A stretch of 64,000 bases of DNA, taken from positions 2,473,501 to 2,537,500 of the forward strand of contig JAUMIR010000012.1 of assembly GCA_030847615.1 (NCBI GenBank), written 5' to 3'. The DNA comes from Gambelia wislizenii. Its lineage: Eukaryota; Chordata; Lepidosauria; Squamata; Crotaphytidae. The position numbers and the translations under genes were made by a program. Positions within the stretch are counted from its first letter, which is position 1, and the number at the start of each line of letters is the position of its first letter. Shown in pieces: positions 53,401 through 62,669 of this stretch. The notes under the pieces were generated by a model. That model was given only the letters and a program-made list of their open reading frames with translations, was not told the origin of the DNA and did not search any database.

Positions 53401-56400
53401 AGCTCCCAATTGTCTAAACGTAAAAAGCTTCCCTTCCCAAAGAAGCTGCTGAAAAAGAACACTGAAGGGAAAAACCAGGAGTAGATTTTGGGGGAAGGAC
53501 TTGCTAGCTTGGTTCAGACATTGATCACAAATTCCTAAACTGAGCACAAGCCAACTACTCAACCGTCTGAGCTACTATCCTGCACTTTTCACTGGGTGGC
53601 AGATCCCGACAATGTCTTCCCATCTGTTTTAGACAATGATTTTAACCAACAATTGTTATCTTTCCAACTAGAGAAAGAGGTATTAAATAAATGCAAGCTA
53701 CTGGAAAGGTCAGACTTTCCAAACCAGCCACATTCCAACAGAAACTCTACACTTTTATCTTATATTTTAGTCTTTGGTCAGGAATTAGTTTCTGGAAACA
53801 AAAGGCTGCGGCTTTCATCCTCAATTAATTTACTGGAATGTATGTGAATGGAAAACCAGCAAGTGAAAAAAGAAGAAAAGGCACTTCCAGAGAGTATCAG
53901 TTTTCACCCTCTGTGAGCAAGTGCAGACATTTCAGAAGTCAGATGGGAGAAAATGTAGAAAACGCTTCTTTTTAACATGCAATGTAATACAAAAGCCAAG
54001 TAATGGAAGCCAGTAATGAGCAATTTAACAAAAGCCTGAATATTATATTCAAATCAGTTCTCTTAAGTCTGTTACACCATTTCAGATATGATGGAGTGAT
54101 TGCCAAGTAAACCTGTTGTTGTTGTTGTTGTTGTTGTTGTTGTGTGCATTAAAGTATTATTTTTTTTAACTTATGGCAACCCTACAATGAATCTACCATT
54201 GGGTTTTCTTGGCAAGATTTGTTCAGAGGGGTTTATGTTTGCCCTCCTCTGAGGACAAGAGAGTGTAACTTGCTCAAGGTCACCCAGTGGATTGCCATGG
54301 TTGAGTAGAGATTTGAACCCTGGTCTTCCAGAGTCCTAGTCCAACACTCAAACCACTACATCACACTGGCTGTCAGATATATCTAACTAAGATCAATACA
54401 CATAAAATGATCATTGAATAGGTGACAGGGCCTTGTGGCATCCCAAACACTTACATGTTATGGAGTTGTTTCATGAACTCCACATCACATACAAATAGTC
54501 AAGGAAGGTATATAACATTATGCGGGGAAGTATAAGATAAATTTCTCATTTGTATGACACCAAATTTTATCACTGTGCTCTTCTGTTGAAGTTAGTGAAG
54601 GAAGGTTTTGGGACCAACCCACAATTGTGGCCTGTGGTTAAAGGAGCTTGGCAGGGGAGAGGCTAACCACGGCCAAAGATGGTGGGCTCTTCCACACTCT
54701 GTAGTTATATCACTATGGTCCCACTTTAACTGTCATGGTGACATCCTACAGAATCCTATTCTCAGCCAGAAAGCTCCTCTAATGCCTCCCCAGACTACAA
54801 ACCCCAGAATGCCACAGGATAGACATATGTCACTTAAAAGTAGAATCATACCACAATAATTGGGTCCGGTATGCCTGAACAGTAGAAGCTGAGGAAAAAA
54901 TTAAGGAATACTTGTCACCTTCCCCAGGGATATCTCATGTCTGCAGAGCACTGGGCTAGGCAGATTTTGGTTTGATCCAGAAAGTTAATTTTTAATCATT
55001 ACAGCAGTTAAGAGTTCTTGCTGCTACAAAGAAGGTCAGGTTAGAATGAGGTGACAAATTACTCTATGACTCTTCACCATCCACTTTTTATTAGAATGAA
55101 GCATGGTTGTGCTTTCACTGGTTTTGAACAGAGGCACAATTGTGAATCTATCATTTCCCCATCATGTGGACACATGCAGTGCTACAAAATTTTCACTGCA
55201 GAGCTACAATGATATGCAAAATATTGTGTACTCTATCTGGGCTAAAACAGAGGAGACTGTGTGAAAAGAAATATCTACAGTAGCAGGAGGACTGGAACTA
55301 CATCTTGAAACGTGACTAGCTTTACCATGCACTTTTAAAAATTATTTAAAAGTCACTGTTTTAATAGTCTAACACAAAGGATTTGTATTTGCATCTTGCA
55401 TCTAATAAAGTGGACTGGAAGCCACAAAAGCTTCTGCTAGAAATATCTTTTTCCCAGTTAGTCTCAAAGGTGCTACAGGATTCCTTTACAACTTTTTATG
55501 CTGATACAGACTAACGTGACTATGTCTTTAAATATACAGGTATACCTCAATTGGCAAAGTAGAGGTGTTCCTGGGAATTCCTTCTTTAAAAGAAAATTTG
55601 GTATCAAAGACAGAAAATAACATGGAAAGAACAGGGATAGGTTCCTAACCACGAAAAAAGGAAAACAGGTTAACATGTTTCTGTAGACTTTTTATCCAAA
55701 ATGGACAATATATGAAATGAAACTACCAGGTAAGCCTTGCATAAGTAAACAAAACCAGTTTGCACCTTCTAGAAACCCTTAAAGGTTTCTTGCATAATGC
55801 ATCCAGGGAAGTCTCCACTTTTGACCAGCCTCCACATTTCTTATGGTTTCCATTTTGGATGGTCAAACATATAGATCTTTGCTTTCTTTTTCTTTTTTTA
55901 AGTACAATGGGGGTAGCTGGTGAGGCAGGCTTACCTGCTTTCCCCTTTTATTTCCTTCCGTTTTGTGCTTCACATTTGATCGGTAAAAGGTTGTGAAGGC
56001 AACTGGAGTCTACCTTGCCTGTTGTAGGCAGGCACACACAGCTACAGTCAGGTGAGTTAAAGTAATATGTTAATGCTGCTAAAAAAACTTCCAGGTAGAC
56101 AGAGGCAAGACAGATGTAAAAAGACTTTGTAGAAAGGAGCTTCTTTGTCAGAGGCTTTCTTAGCTGAGGTACCTCTGTACTTGTAAGTATTTTAGAATAT
56201 AATAATTACTTCCATTGCCTTATTTTTATTTTAAAAGATGCTATTAATATACTGACCTTCACATGCATGCTGAATACATGAGCATACATGCCTCCTCGGA
56301 AAAGAAAAGAAATTAATTTTAACTTTGATTTTTTTTTTTTTACTAGTGTATTCATTCATCATGTTACTAATTAATGTTATGAAACAACACGTTTCTAAAA

Positions 56401-58274
56401 GCAACAATTCCTCAGAAAGTGTAATGGAAATTTTACCACTACAACATCATAGCCATCAATGCTCTCCATCCTCCAATCACTAAATTAAGTGTCTTGTAAT
56501 TCTTTTCCTTTAAGTAAAAACTCCATCCACCTAGGCATGTACTTCAGAATACTATGCAGTTTCACAAGCAAACACCCACACAGAGAGAGAATCAAGAAAC
56601 AAAAATATGCATACGTAATCAACAAATACTGAAAAGTTACAACTGACAAAACAAGACCCAGATGAGTCTGGACACTTCCCTCTTCTTCAAAGCCCAATAT
56701 TAAAGTACTTTTATCCTTCCAGTTCTTCTCACCAGGCTGAGCCAAATTCTAAGTATAGAATTCATCACAAAATAAGAGTAACCATGCCTTAATCCACAGC
56801 CTGAAGGCTTGTTTTACTGGAGGCTTGTTTAGATCCATGGGCTTCAATCTTCCTTCAGTTAAAGATTCATGCCCGCCACGCCTTCACATCTATTGCTACA
56901 AAAATGTCTGAACTATGTTTGGAAGAGAAGTTAGAATGGTGACACAACAGCCATCTTTAAATATCGAGATGTCATGCAGAAGATGGAGGCACCTTGTTGT
57001 TTGCTGCTCGAGACTAGACAACAAAGCAGTGGACTCAAATTACAAAATTTTCCACCTAAACATTAGGAAGAATTTCTTTTACTTTAAGAATTGCTAGGCA
57101 GTGGAATAGCTTGCCTTGGAGGGTGGTGGACTCTCCATCATTGGAGGTCTTTAAACACAGGTTGGATGGATGGGCATCTTTTGGGATTCTAGAGTACTTT
57201 AGCTGTGTCTTCCAACACGGCAAGGGGTTGGACTAAATGGCCCTTGTGGTCCTTTCCAACTCTAAGATTCTAGGATTCTATGTACTGTAATATACATACA
57301 TATATATATATATATATATGGACTATGGATTGTTTGCTAAGTCTCTTGTAACTTCTTAGTATTTGAATATTACACAGATATTTATTTACTTCTTGGCTCC
57401 ATTGCTTTGTCTGCTTTTTACTAGGTTTGTCAATCAGGACCTATATCCCCTTCTAGTTTCACAAGCAACAGACTGAGCTAAAGTCCACACATCCTGGGCC
57501 TGCCAATGAAAACTCTTCAGTTTTAATATTCCCATTGTCCCATCACCACCTCCCAAGAGTCCGACTCACAGGTTTGCACTGCCTTTGCCCCCCCTCCCCT
57601 CACCCCACCCGGCAGACGAAATAGGAAATTATGAAGAAGCACGGAAGCCCCTCAGTTTAGCATGGACATTTGTACTTACACCCGTGGTACGATGCCGGAG
57701 ACCCTCCAGACTTGCCGTATTCCTGCTCTGAGTAGCTGGTGGACAGGTTTGGCTGGCTGGAGCCTCTTCCAAAGGTGATCTGGTTATTCCCGACCCCCGT
57801 GGCCACCTGTGCCATGCGCTCTTTGGTCTTCAGGGCCTGGGCCCGCTCCATCTTAAGTCGTTCGTCATCCTTCAGGAGGGAGACCAACTGCTTGGACTTC
57901 TCCCGCACGTTGATGCCCTGGTCCTTACCATCCCGGTCAATGTACTGAAAATCTTTCAGAGTCTGGATAGCAAAGATGTTTTCTTTGCATTGCTGAGCCA
58001 CTCTCTCTGACCCAGTTTTAATCAGGTAATCCAACAACGTCAAGGCCTTGTAAACGTGCCTCCAATTTTTGCCGTGGTCGTTCAAGCGCTTCCAGATCAT
58101 GCTCATGATTTCAGAAAAGGCCACCACATTGTATGTCAGATCAGCAATTTCGGTCATTAAGGAGCTGGACGGACCCCATGGGTCATTGGAAGTTGCTTCT
58201 CGAACTTTTATTTCGGCCTCTGAATAATTGTTCACAATGTTTTTCATCTGCCGCCTAATCGACGAAGTTGTCAT
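35022..58274 (-). CDS. EPN2: Epsin 2, whole spliced coding gene (8 coding exons)
   Basis: Joined in frame from eight minus-strand exons, 607 residues. Epsins are clathrin-coated-vesicle adaptors: the ENTH domain binds PI(4,5)P2 and bends the plasma membrane, UIMs bind ubiquitinated cargo, DPW motifs bind the AP-2 ear, clathrin boxes bind clathrin and NPF motifs bind Eps15 EH domains. Visible here: ENTH (about 12-144); UIM1 (about 218-235, EEELQLQLALAMSREVAE); UIM2 (about 243-259, GDDLRLQMALEESRRDT); clathrin boxes LLDLMD and LVNLD; six DPW/EPW repeats; NPF at 474-476, 504-506 and 603-605. The sequence follows human EPN2 rather than EPN1/EPN3, including RGSSQPNLSTS and the end TTNPFLL. The exon set matches a short isoform: YHG is followed directly by STSPRVSSELEQ, without the insert of the longest human form. 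The gene converges on B9D1. Confidence 0.96.
35505..36290. repeat. L2-like LINE 3' regions (two adjoining copies)
   Basis: 35505-35890 starts with the reversed tail ('tttatatgccgccatttctc') and runs through 'gaagggtgttccagagggtg'. 35900-36290 contains 'ctactcccagactctggaat', 'ccctagggaggccaggatgg' and the tail 'ggatataaatgaataaaata'. The first piece looks assembled from two orientations. Confidence 0.6.
36408..36944. mobile_element. hAT-type non-autonomous element (537 bp)
   Basis: Left CAGCGGATGGGCAAAGTGTGG, right TAGGTTGCCCATCTTTG, matching the family at 2740-3174 and 46089-46307. No transposase. Confidence 0.6.
37063..37278 (-). CDS. EPN2: EPN2 coding exon 7
   Basis: Residues 408-479 plus one base. 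Contains SGTTSPDLFESQP, RKTPESFLGPNAALVNLDSL (clathrin box LVNLD) and the first NPF, SLNPFLAP. Acceptor TTGTTCCAG, donor CAG|GTACAT. Confidence 0.95.
37941..38156 (-). repeat. Sauria-type SINE
   Basis: Minus-strand, nearly full length: 'gtgtgccttcaagtcatttc' tail, 'gaccttggc'-type body and tRNA-like head ('ggaattcgaaccagt', 'ccactacactacgctgg'). Confidence 0.8.
38535..38620 (-). repeat. LINE 3' tail
   Basis: (GTTT)n, then 'tttacatgccgcctttctcc' and 'aaaatgggacccaaagcagc', the reversed L2-like end also at 35510, 44395 and 47540. Confidence 0.6.
39349..39441 (-). CDS. EPN2: EPN2 coding exon 6
   Basis: Residues 377-407 plus one base: GSKSFDLFSNLNGTIKDDFS, then EFDSLRTAKKQ. This matches the family's conserved block containing SFDLFSNLNGTIKDDFSEFD. 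It carries one extra SK pair relative to my recollection of the human SGSFD junction, from use of a nearby acceptor (CCTGCAG). Donor CAAG|GTATGT. Confidence 0.93.
39885..40093. mobile_element. Palindromic MITE (EPN2 intron 5)
   Basis: 'aatctaggttgaaactggat' on the left against 'atccagtttcaacctggatt' on the right, with central 'gaatcctgggatctgt' and 'caaaccccaggattcc'. Confidence 0.8.
40372..40542 (-). CDS. EPN2: EPN2 coding exon 5
   Basis: Residues 320-376 plus one base. Carries three DPW motifs (VDPWGAP, VDPWAPS, ADPWGPA) for AP-2 binding and ends NKPVSAS. Acceptor TTGCCTACAG, donor TCTG|GTCAGT. Confidence 0.94.
40703..41062 (+). repeat. RTE/BovB LINE 3' fragment
   Basis: Conceptual reading with frame breaks: KMTKLRLTYFRRIMGQ, LEKIMFGKVEGSGQRGRP, RWMDSVKKATA. 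This is the C-terminal end of the BovB ORF2. It is followed by the 3' end 'gggttgccatacatccaaac', the sequence from which the SINE tails here derive. It suggests a squamate host, since BovB mobilises their SINEs. Confidence 0.75.
41497..41624 (-). repeat. CR1 LINE 3' end, minus strand
   Basis: 'atttcacagaatcc' with 'ggcatctagtccaacccc' and 'tagccatccaacctctgttt'. Confidence 0.8.
41625..41853. mobile_element. TA-type MITE (EPN2 intron 4)
   Basis: Left 'tactgtagcacccccatatc', right 'gattcgggggtcctactgta'. It lies directly at the boundary of a CR1 copy. The middle contains a G/C-rich stretch not shared with the 9320 copy. Confidence 0.7.
41895..42211 (-). repeat. CR1 LINE pieces, minus strand
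   Basis: 41895-42067 is the ORF-end part (reverse reads 'gagctgggtgtgtttagctt' and 'tggagaagagaag'). 42083-42211 is the 3' terminus ('catctagtccaaccccctgc'). Their order is reversed from a normal CR1, so they are separate insertions or rearranged. Confidence 0.75.
43432..43736 (-). repeat. Sauria-type SINE, interrupted
   Basis: The (GTT)n tail at 43432 and 'tggttttcttgacaggattt' lead to a tRNA-like head ('gggattcaaac', 'ctaaccaggctggctctc'). An extra stretch at about 43540-43660 separates body segments, including a 'ttcttggagctgaag' MITE-like piece. Confidence 0.6.
43869..44080 (-). repeat. Sauria-type SINE
   Basis: 'gtccttcaagtcatttccaa' tail, 'gggttttcttgccaagattt' body and tRNA-like head with 'gggatttgaaccctggtctc'. 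Confidence 0.8.
44363..44475 (-). repeat. (CATC)n microsatellite and LINE tail
   Basis: About seven CATC units, then 'tttatatatcctgcccttct', the reversed LINE 3' end. Confidence 0.7.
45770..45926 (-). CDS. EPN2: EPN2 coding exon 4
   Basis: Residues 268-319 plus one base. Starts HTTLLDLMDALPSS (clathrin-box-like LLDLMD) and carries EPWGP, DPWGG and DPWQS. Acceptor TCTCCACAG, donor TTTG|GTGAGA. The short HGSLPQQ-type stretch that precedes TTLLDLMD in human, as I remember it, is absent. Confidence 0.94.
46089..46307. mobile_element. hAT-type element (EPN2 intron 3)
   Basis: Left CAGGGGTGGCAAAGTGTGGC, right AGTTGTCCACCCTTG. Flanks CTTTATTT and TTTTATCC agree at 5 of 8 positions, so the duplication is weak. 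Same family as 2740-3174. Confidence 0.6.
46499..46591 (-). CDS. EPN2: EPN2 coding exon 3
   Basis: Residues 237-267: EERLRRGDDLRLQMALEESR then RDTVKIPKKKE, the second ubiquitin-interacting motif. Exactly 31 codons, phase 0 at both ends. Acceptor TTTTGGCAG, donor GAG|GTAGGT. Confidence 0.95.
47525..47665 (-). repeat. LINE 3' tail
   Basis: 'taattaattagatttaaatc' then 'ccaactttctctcaaaactg' and 'gggactcaaggtgacttgca': the reversed L2-like 3' end. It abuts the Tigger-like element. Confidence 0.6.
47668..47997 (+). mobile_element. Tigger-like MITE similar to a mammalian MER family (EPN2 intron 2)
   Basis: Left 'acagtctcccttatccaaaa' and 'tgcttgggaccagaagtgtt'; right 'ttccggataagggagact'. The inner stretch ('tttatgtttcatatacacct', 'gtgtacactgaaccatcaga', 'tgtggacaattttgg') closely resembles human Tigger-derived MER elements as I remember them. 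A reversed, more diverged copy is at 59569-59903. Confidence 0.75.
48120..48240 (+). repeat. L2-like LINE fragment
   Basis: 'tttgcctgctggccgaaggg', 'agcctgggagcaaccaccaa' and 'gaaggcccccaagatc' match the blocks at 8830-8930 and 35700-35800. Confidence 0.5.
48300..48412 (-). CDS. EPN2: EPN2 coding exon 2
   Basis: Completes Ser199 and encodes TSPRVSSELEQARPQTSGEE then ELQLQLALAMSREVAEQ (to residue 236). It contains the first ubiquitin-interacting motif. Acceptor CCCCCAACAG, donor CAG|GTTAGC. Confidence 0.95.
48835..49062 (-). repeat. 5S rRNA-derived SINE
   Basis: Minus strand. The 5S-like head runs from about 49062 down to 48958 ('tggtctcccatccaaatact', 'ttgcttagcttcaaagatca' on the plus strand). 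The body and BovB-type tail follow down to 48835 ('tgtgccttcaagctgactgt'). This copy shows the whole structure: 5S head plus the same 3' end as the tRNA-headed SINEs. Confidence 0.85.
50570..51055 (-). repeat. LINE ORF fragment, close copy of 4605-5110
   Basis: Encodes the same RT-tail segments (ILRTQLRWAGHVSRMEDHRL, then PKIVLYGELTMG). It is nearly colinear with the 4605 copy, with mostly single-base differences. It ends at the same point ('ctcaatgctggtgat'). Confidence 0.75.
51100..52430 (-). other. Repeat-free intronic block with a perfect 11-bp hairpin
   Basis: No recognised repeat or exon. GAGGCGGTTCT at 51815-51825 and its exact reverse complement at 51855-51865 enclose a 29-base loop. 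The surrounding AT-rich text lacks frame-keeping ORFs. Confidence 0.4.
52432..52700. mobile_element. hAT-type element fragment
   Basis: 'caggggtcagcaacatcatg' on the left plus 'caccattttgagagtga' in the interior resemble the 2740-3174 family. The right terminus is lost. Confidence 0.45.
52757..53162 (-). repeat. Two tandem Sauria-type SINEs
   Basis: 52757-52998 is nearly complete ('taccttcaagtaatttctga' tail, 'gaaattcaaaccctggtctc' head). 53003-53162 repeats only the 5' two-thirds ('tcagaggtggcttgctcttg', head 'tcctagtccaacattc'). Confidence 0.75.
54115..54374 (-). repeat. Sauria-type SINE with (GTT)n tail
   Basis: Nine GTT units (the ACA tail on the minus strand) at 54115-54141, the body 'ttgggttttcttggcaagat', and a well-kept tRNA-like head ('gatttgaaccctggtcttcc', 'ccactacatcacactggct'). 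Confidence 0.85.
54692..54868. mobile_element. Palindromic MITE
   Basis: 'cactctgtagttatatcact' and 'ggtcccactttaactgtcat' on the left, with 'aaaccccagaatgccacagg' on the right. The inner arms are diverged. Confidence 0.6.
55380..55530. repeat. 'gtagcacctt' repeat
   Basis: 'gttagtctcaaaggtgctac' and 'aggattcctttacaac' with 'gatacagactaacgtgacta'. Same family as 28254-28430, longer on this side. Confidence 0.6.
56940..57285 (+). repeat. CR1 LINE 3' portion
   Basis: Diverged ORF end ('taaacattaggaagaatttc' block) and 3' UTR ('ttggactaaatggcccttgt'), ending in altered ATTCTAGG/ATTCTATG octamers. Confidence 0.8.
57299..57319. repeat. (TA)n microsatellite
   Basis: About ten TA units directly downstream of the CR1 end. 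Confidence 0.8.
57680..58274 (-). CDS. EPN2: EPN2 coding exon 1 (ENTH domain)
   Basis: Residues 1-198 plus one base, all in one exon. Begins MTTSSIRRQMKNIVNNYSEA (the ENTH helix 0 region), then KVREATSNDPWGPSSSLM, WKRLNDHGKNWRHVYKALTL, KTGSERVAQQCKENIFAIQT and QYIDRDGKDQGINVREKSKQ. It ends with GSSQPNLSTSYSEQEYG then KSGGSPASYHG. The PI(4,5)P2-contacting basic residues near the start (RRQMKN, HGKNWRH) are kept. Donor GGGT|GTAAGT. Confidence 0.96.
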
Positions 58275-58459
58275 TTTTATTCGCTCCTAAACCAAGGCAG
58301 TTTCCCCACAGAAATTCCCTCAGAGACTGGCCACTGTTTGTTCTACTTTGCAAGTCCCCGTGATAAGAAAACACTGTATGTGCAACCAACTTGGAGCAAG
58401 TTCTGGTAAAGTCATTTCCTCACCTCCCGAAAAGTGTCAAAGAAACTGGAAAGCCTGGC
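58275..58459 (-). other. EPN2: EPN2 5' UTR part of the ENTH exon
   Basis: A strong acceptor (long T/C run ending CCCTTTTTAG) lies at 58462-58460, so the exon probably starts at 58459. This leaves 185 bases of 5' UTR before the ATG, which has A at -3. Further non-coding exons must lie upstream. Confidence 0.6.
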
Positions 58460-59463
58460 CTAAAAGGGGGAGGTAAAAAAAAACAAATCCATTAGCTTCC
58501 ATTTTTTATTGTTCCCCTGCATTTTATATGACAACCAAACCAAATATCTGTATTTTCCCTGCTCCATCACCAAAGACACCTTTCTTGTTTTAGTACTACA
58601 GAAAGAAAATGTAAACCAGGCAAGATCTTCCTCTGTAAACCAATTTCAGACTTATATATGAAATCCAGACACAGCTAAAACTTTTCTGAACAGGTCTGGT
58701 TGTTGAATAAAGTAATAAAGGGGGCCTGGGACCGCTCAGGATTTTTAGCTTGGTGCAAGTTTTGCTGAAAATATTCTCCTTTCCCCAAAGAGTCAACCAT
58801 TACTCTTTGAACACTTTCCTACACAACTCATGTAGGACAGTACTCTGTAACAGGCACAACATCTATTACAGAGGCTCAGAGCCCTGCTGCCACTCTTCAC
58901 ACACCCTTCCTTGGGCACAGTACACATTCACAACATTCCTGAGCCATTATCAAGAATAATAGGATCATGGCACCACTCTATTCTCATCTAATCCTCCCTT
59001 CTCAGCCACATTAGTCCTAAAGCTTTTGCCAAAACATAAAATGACATAAAATATGGGGGGGGGGGGAACGACGACTGAGAGAGACACACACACACAGAAA
59101 GAGAGAGAATCACATTATGAATAAGAAAACAATGCATAGTATACTACTTTCATGAAAAGTGTGGCACTGTATTAGTAGGAAATTAACCTTTTTAACCAAA
59201 CCATAGAGGATTACCCGTTCACCAACGAAACGCTAAGTGAACTTGCAAGCTCAGCAGAAGCAGCGTCCCAACTGAGCAAATGAAGTTGCAATGGCAGCAG
59301 GAATTAAAATTAAATTTCAGGCGGCTGCTACTGCTGCTGCTGGGTGAAAATACCAGAACAGGAACACCCACAGGAGTTGACTTCTCAGAGACAGGGAGCT
59401 GCTACAACAGTTGCAGCAGCCTGTCAGCTTATTGTCAAAGAGCACACTCTTGTTCTCTCCTCT

Positions 59464-59465
59464 TC

Positions 59466-59492
<27 letters not shown>
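59464..59492. repeat. (CT)n microsatellite
   Basis: About 14 CT units, continuous. Confidence 0.85.
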
Positions 59493-59497
<5 letters not shown>

Positions 59498-59568
59498 TGT
59501 TGTGATTTACTCCCAAAATAATACGCACAGTTAAGTTCAATTGATATCTGCGATCCAGTTGCTGGTTT

Positions 59569-59903
59569 CAAGCATCCCTTATCAGGAATTCCGAAATCTG
59601 AAATGCTCCAAAATCTTAAACTGTCCACATGGGCAGCTGAGATAGTGACACCTCTCCTTGCTGATGGTTCAATGTCCACAAAGTTTGTTTAATGCACAAA
59701 TTTATTTAAAATATTGTGTATAAAAATACCTTCAGGCTATGTTTATAAGGTGCATAGAAAACATAAATGGATTTCATGTTTAGACTTGGGTCCCATTGCC
59801 AAGACCTCCTTATGTATATTCAGGTATTCCAAAATACAAAAAAATCCAAAATACAGAACACTTCTGGTCCCAAACATTTCGGATAAGGAATAATCAACCT
59901 GTA
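59569..59903 (-). mobile_element. Tigger-like MITE, reversed copy
   Basis: Left 'agcatcccttatcaggaatt', right 'catttcggataaggaataat' and 'caacctgta'. The inner parts 'ctgtccacatgggcagctga' and 'ttatgtatattcagg' align with the reverse of 47668-47997. More diverged than that copy. Confidence 0.75.
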
Positions 59904-60829
59904 TATACAGAGTGCTGGGATTCTTACCATCAGAGGGAATCCCACAATCTACTTCTGAACAAAACTCACTTCAATTCCGCATTTTAAAGTCACTCCAGAG
60001 CTTGGCAGGAGGAACTGGACTAAAAGTTTCAGAACCCTCTGGATCAGCATAACAATTGGCCATGCTGGTTGAAGGATTCTGGGAGACATGTTCGAAAAAA
60101 GTCTGTTTTCTAAGATCTGCTGCTAAGACAAACTAAAGCATAAGTCTGAAATGAGAAGTGTGTGAACGCATACTCTAACCCTTTAAAAAAAAAAAAACTA
60201 AGAGTGTTGTATACTTTCCAAGTATTTCCACTACTCAACAAGCTGCCATGGGGTTTTTTTTTAGCTTGAAGCTCTTTAGGTGATCTTGCTGACAATGGTA
60301 AAGAAAAGGCTCCACGAGTCACTAGATACCTCCTTACCGTTGGTGGAGATTTTGATTTAATCACTACTTCTAATATTTCTTCAGGAGATAGCAGTTGCCA
60401 GGCATGTTAAACAAGATACTAGATTCATACCTATGTAACTACCATGCTTTTGAGCACAGCCTACAACTGTTGTGTTTAAAATTTTAACAGTTGAAGGATT
60501 GCATTTATAAACAGAAACTCAAGGAATGGCACAGAGAAAAATGCTTACTAATGGATGGCTACAAAGAAGTTTATAGCACTCTTTGGTTTAGGCAGTATAA
60601 AAAAAACTAAGCAAATCAAATCAAAAGCCAAAACTATTCAAAACAAAAAAACTGTAGAGAATAAAAGTTTTTAGACTTTTAGACCTTGTCCTTCTAGACA
60701 AAGGAAGGGGGAACAAGAAAGAGGGAGGGAGGGACGTAGGTAGGTAGATCTTAAGTTGCTATGGAAAAGATATTGGAAGGGAAACAAGTCCCAGGCTATT
60801 CAAGGTGGAAATCATACAAACCTTCAAAT

Positions 60830-60990
60830 GTTATTGATCTGCCATTACCAGCAGTACTAGCCAGCATAACCAGTGATGAGGAATGCTGGGAGTCATAGTT
60901 CAACAACAACATATAGAGGGCTGTACAATTCCAGCCCTCATCTACACCTTTTGAAGGCCAACCTGAGATAGAACTCAAGTCAGTTTTCAG
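60830..60990. mobile_element. hAT-like palindrome remnant
   Basis: 'gaggaatgctgggagtcata' and 'gggctgtacaattccagccc' resemble the small 'tgctgggagttgtagtcc' palindromic family. A further copy is at about 62195-62280 ('ggaactggaatccaacaaca'). Confidence 0.5.
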
Positions 60991-61645
60991 TCTTGAGGGA
61001 ATTCGTACAGGAGAGCCTCTGGCCAAGATCATTAGGACCCAAGGTGCTTAGGGCAGCAAAAAGGATAAAACCAGACAGGGCTGATTATCTCGGAACAAAG
61101 GAAACACGAACACACCAGCCTCCTGAATACAATAATAATCATGAACAGCAGTTTCTCCTTTAAGGAAAGTCTCAGGTATAGTGCAATAATACAGCACACC
61201 GCAAGACCATTAACCTCATTTAGCTCTTAAAAACAACAATATTTTATTAAATTAATGGCACGCAACCCAAGCCATACTGAGTGGTCTCCCTGCAAGGAAA
61301 AACTGTTTGCATTTTAAAAACAAGAACAAAGGTTCAAAACTTTTTCTCTCCCCAGTAGAGCTTTGATAACAGAATTGAGCCAGCTTGGGGTGGTAGCAAA
61401 GCATGCAGAGGTAATCATGGAAAAGGTTTTCATTCCTTGTCTGCCCACAGACACACACACACACCACTATTTTGTGTAAAAATAAGCTTCTGCCAAAATG
61501 CACTTTATAGATACACCAGCCTGTTGTGGTTTTGGCCCTCCAGAGAAGCATGCAAACAGCCATACAGAGTTGAAATGACTGGCTCAAAATCCCATGTGAA
61601 AAATAAATCTCACTTCACTACTCAAGGACAATTTAACTTTATCGT

Positions 61646-61865
61646 TGGTATGTGTCTTCAAGCTGACTCTGACTATGATAACCCTATTTTGGGGTTTCCT
61701 TGGCAGGATTTTGTCAGAGGAGATTTGTCACCATGGCCTTCCTCTGAGGCTGAGAGAAAGGGTGATTTGCCCGAGGCCACCCCGTGGGTTTCCATGGCTG
61801 AGCAGGGATCCAGAATTCAATATCCCAATAGTCCAATACTCAAACCACTATGCCATCCTGGCTCA
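61646..61865 (-). repeat. Sauria-type SINE
   Basis: 'tgtgtcttcaagctgactct' tail, 'gggtttccttggcaggattt' body and tRNA-like head ('aatactcaaaccactatgcc', 'atcctggctc'). Confidence 0.8.
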
Positions 61866-62669
61866 CAATTTAACTATGCATAGTAAAAAGCAGCCAGGAA
61901 GCACAACAGAACATCTAAAGGAGCAAGCAAAGGCAAGTGGAAGTGAACAGATCTGAATGCTAACACTCTTAAGCATCCGGACACTGAAATGAGTGCTATG
62001 TTCCATGTCTTAGTCTTAAACCACTTGGGGAAAAGTCTCTGACACAGAAAGGACTGTGTGGCCCACTCCTCATGCTTAGTCCTAAGTGTTTCCCGTTGAT
62101 TTTACAGGACATTACTAGACGTAATACACAAAACTGCAGCTTTGGAATCCAACTGAACATGATCCCCAAACAAACAAAAGTGGCCCTTCAGACGCTCAGT
62201 TGAAATTCCCAACAGCCCCTACCCAGTCTAGCCAATGATGGCGAATGTTGGGAACTGGAATCCAACAACATCTGGGCAGCAACAACACGCTTCCCAATGC
62301 TGCAAAAGATTGTGATAATAGGCTGGTTCATTGCAAAGCAGTACAGGAAGTGGGTAATTTCTAGTGAAGCAGCAGCAAGGTCAGAGGGCTCATTAACTCT
62401 TCCCCCATCTAGCCATCAGCTGCTTTAAATTTTTCCATAATGCAAATACCTGTCTTGATAACTGCATATATGAAGAAGATCCAGGGGTCTTACTTCAAGA
62501 CAAAAGACAAGGATGAGTCAACAGTGTGATGCAGCAGCCAAAAAAAGGGCAATGCAATTCTAGCCTGCATCAACCAGAGCATAGTGCCCAGATGAAGGAA
62601 AGTCACAGTAGCACTCTATTCTGCTCTGTTTAGATATCACAAGGAATCCCGTGTCAATTTCTAGTCACA

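Larger units (their letters stand above)
48413..57679 (-). other. EPN2: EPN2 intron 1 of the coding part (9.3 kb)
   Basis: Contains the 5S SINE (48835-49062), LINE fragment (50570-51055), Sauria-type SINEs (52757-52998, 53003-53162, 54115-54374), palindromic MITE (54692-54868), a 'gtagcacctt' repeat (55380-55530), a CR1 copy (56940-57285) and a (TA)n run (57299-57319). 49450-50560, 51100-52430, 53170-54110 and 55550-56930 look largely single-copy. No extra exon was found. Confidence 0.6.

Noticed and set aside
57657..58274. EPN1 or EPN3 instead of EPN2
   Set aside because: The segments after the ENTH domain (RGSSQPNLSTS, SPRVSSELEQARPQTSGEEE, RKTPESFLGPNAALVNLD) and the tail-to-tail B9D1 neighbour are specific to EPN2.
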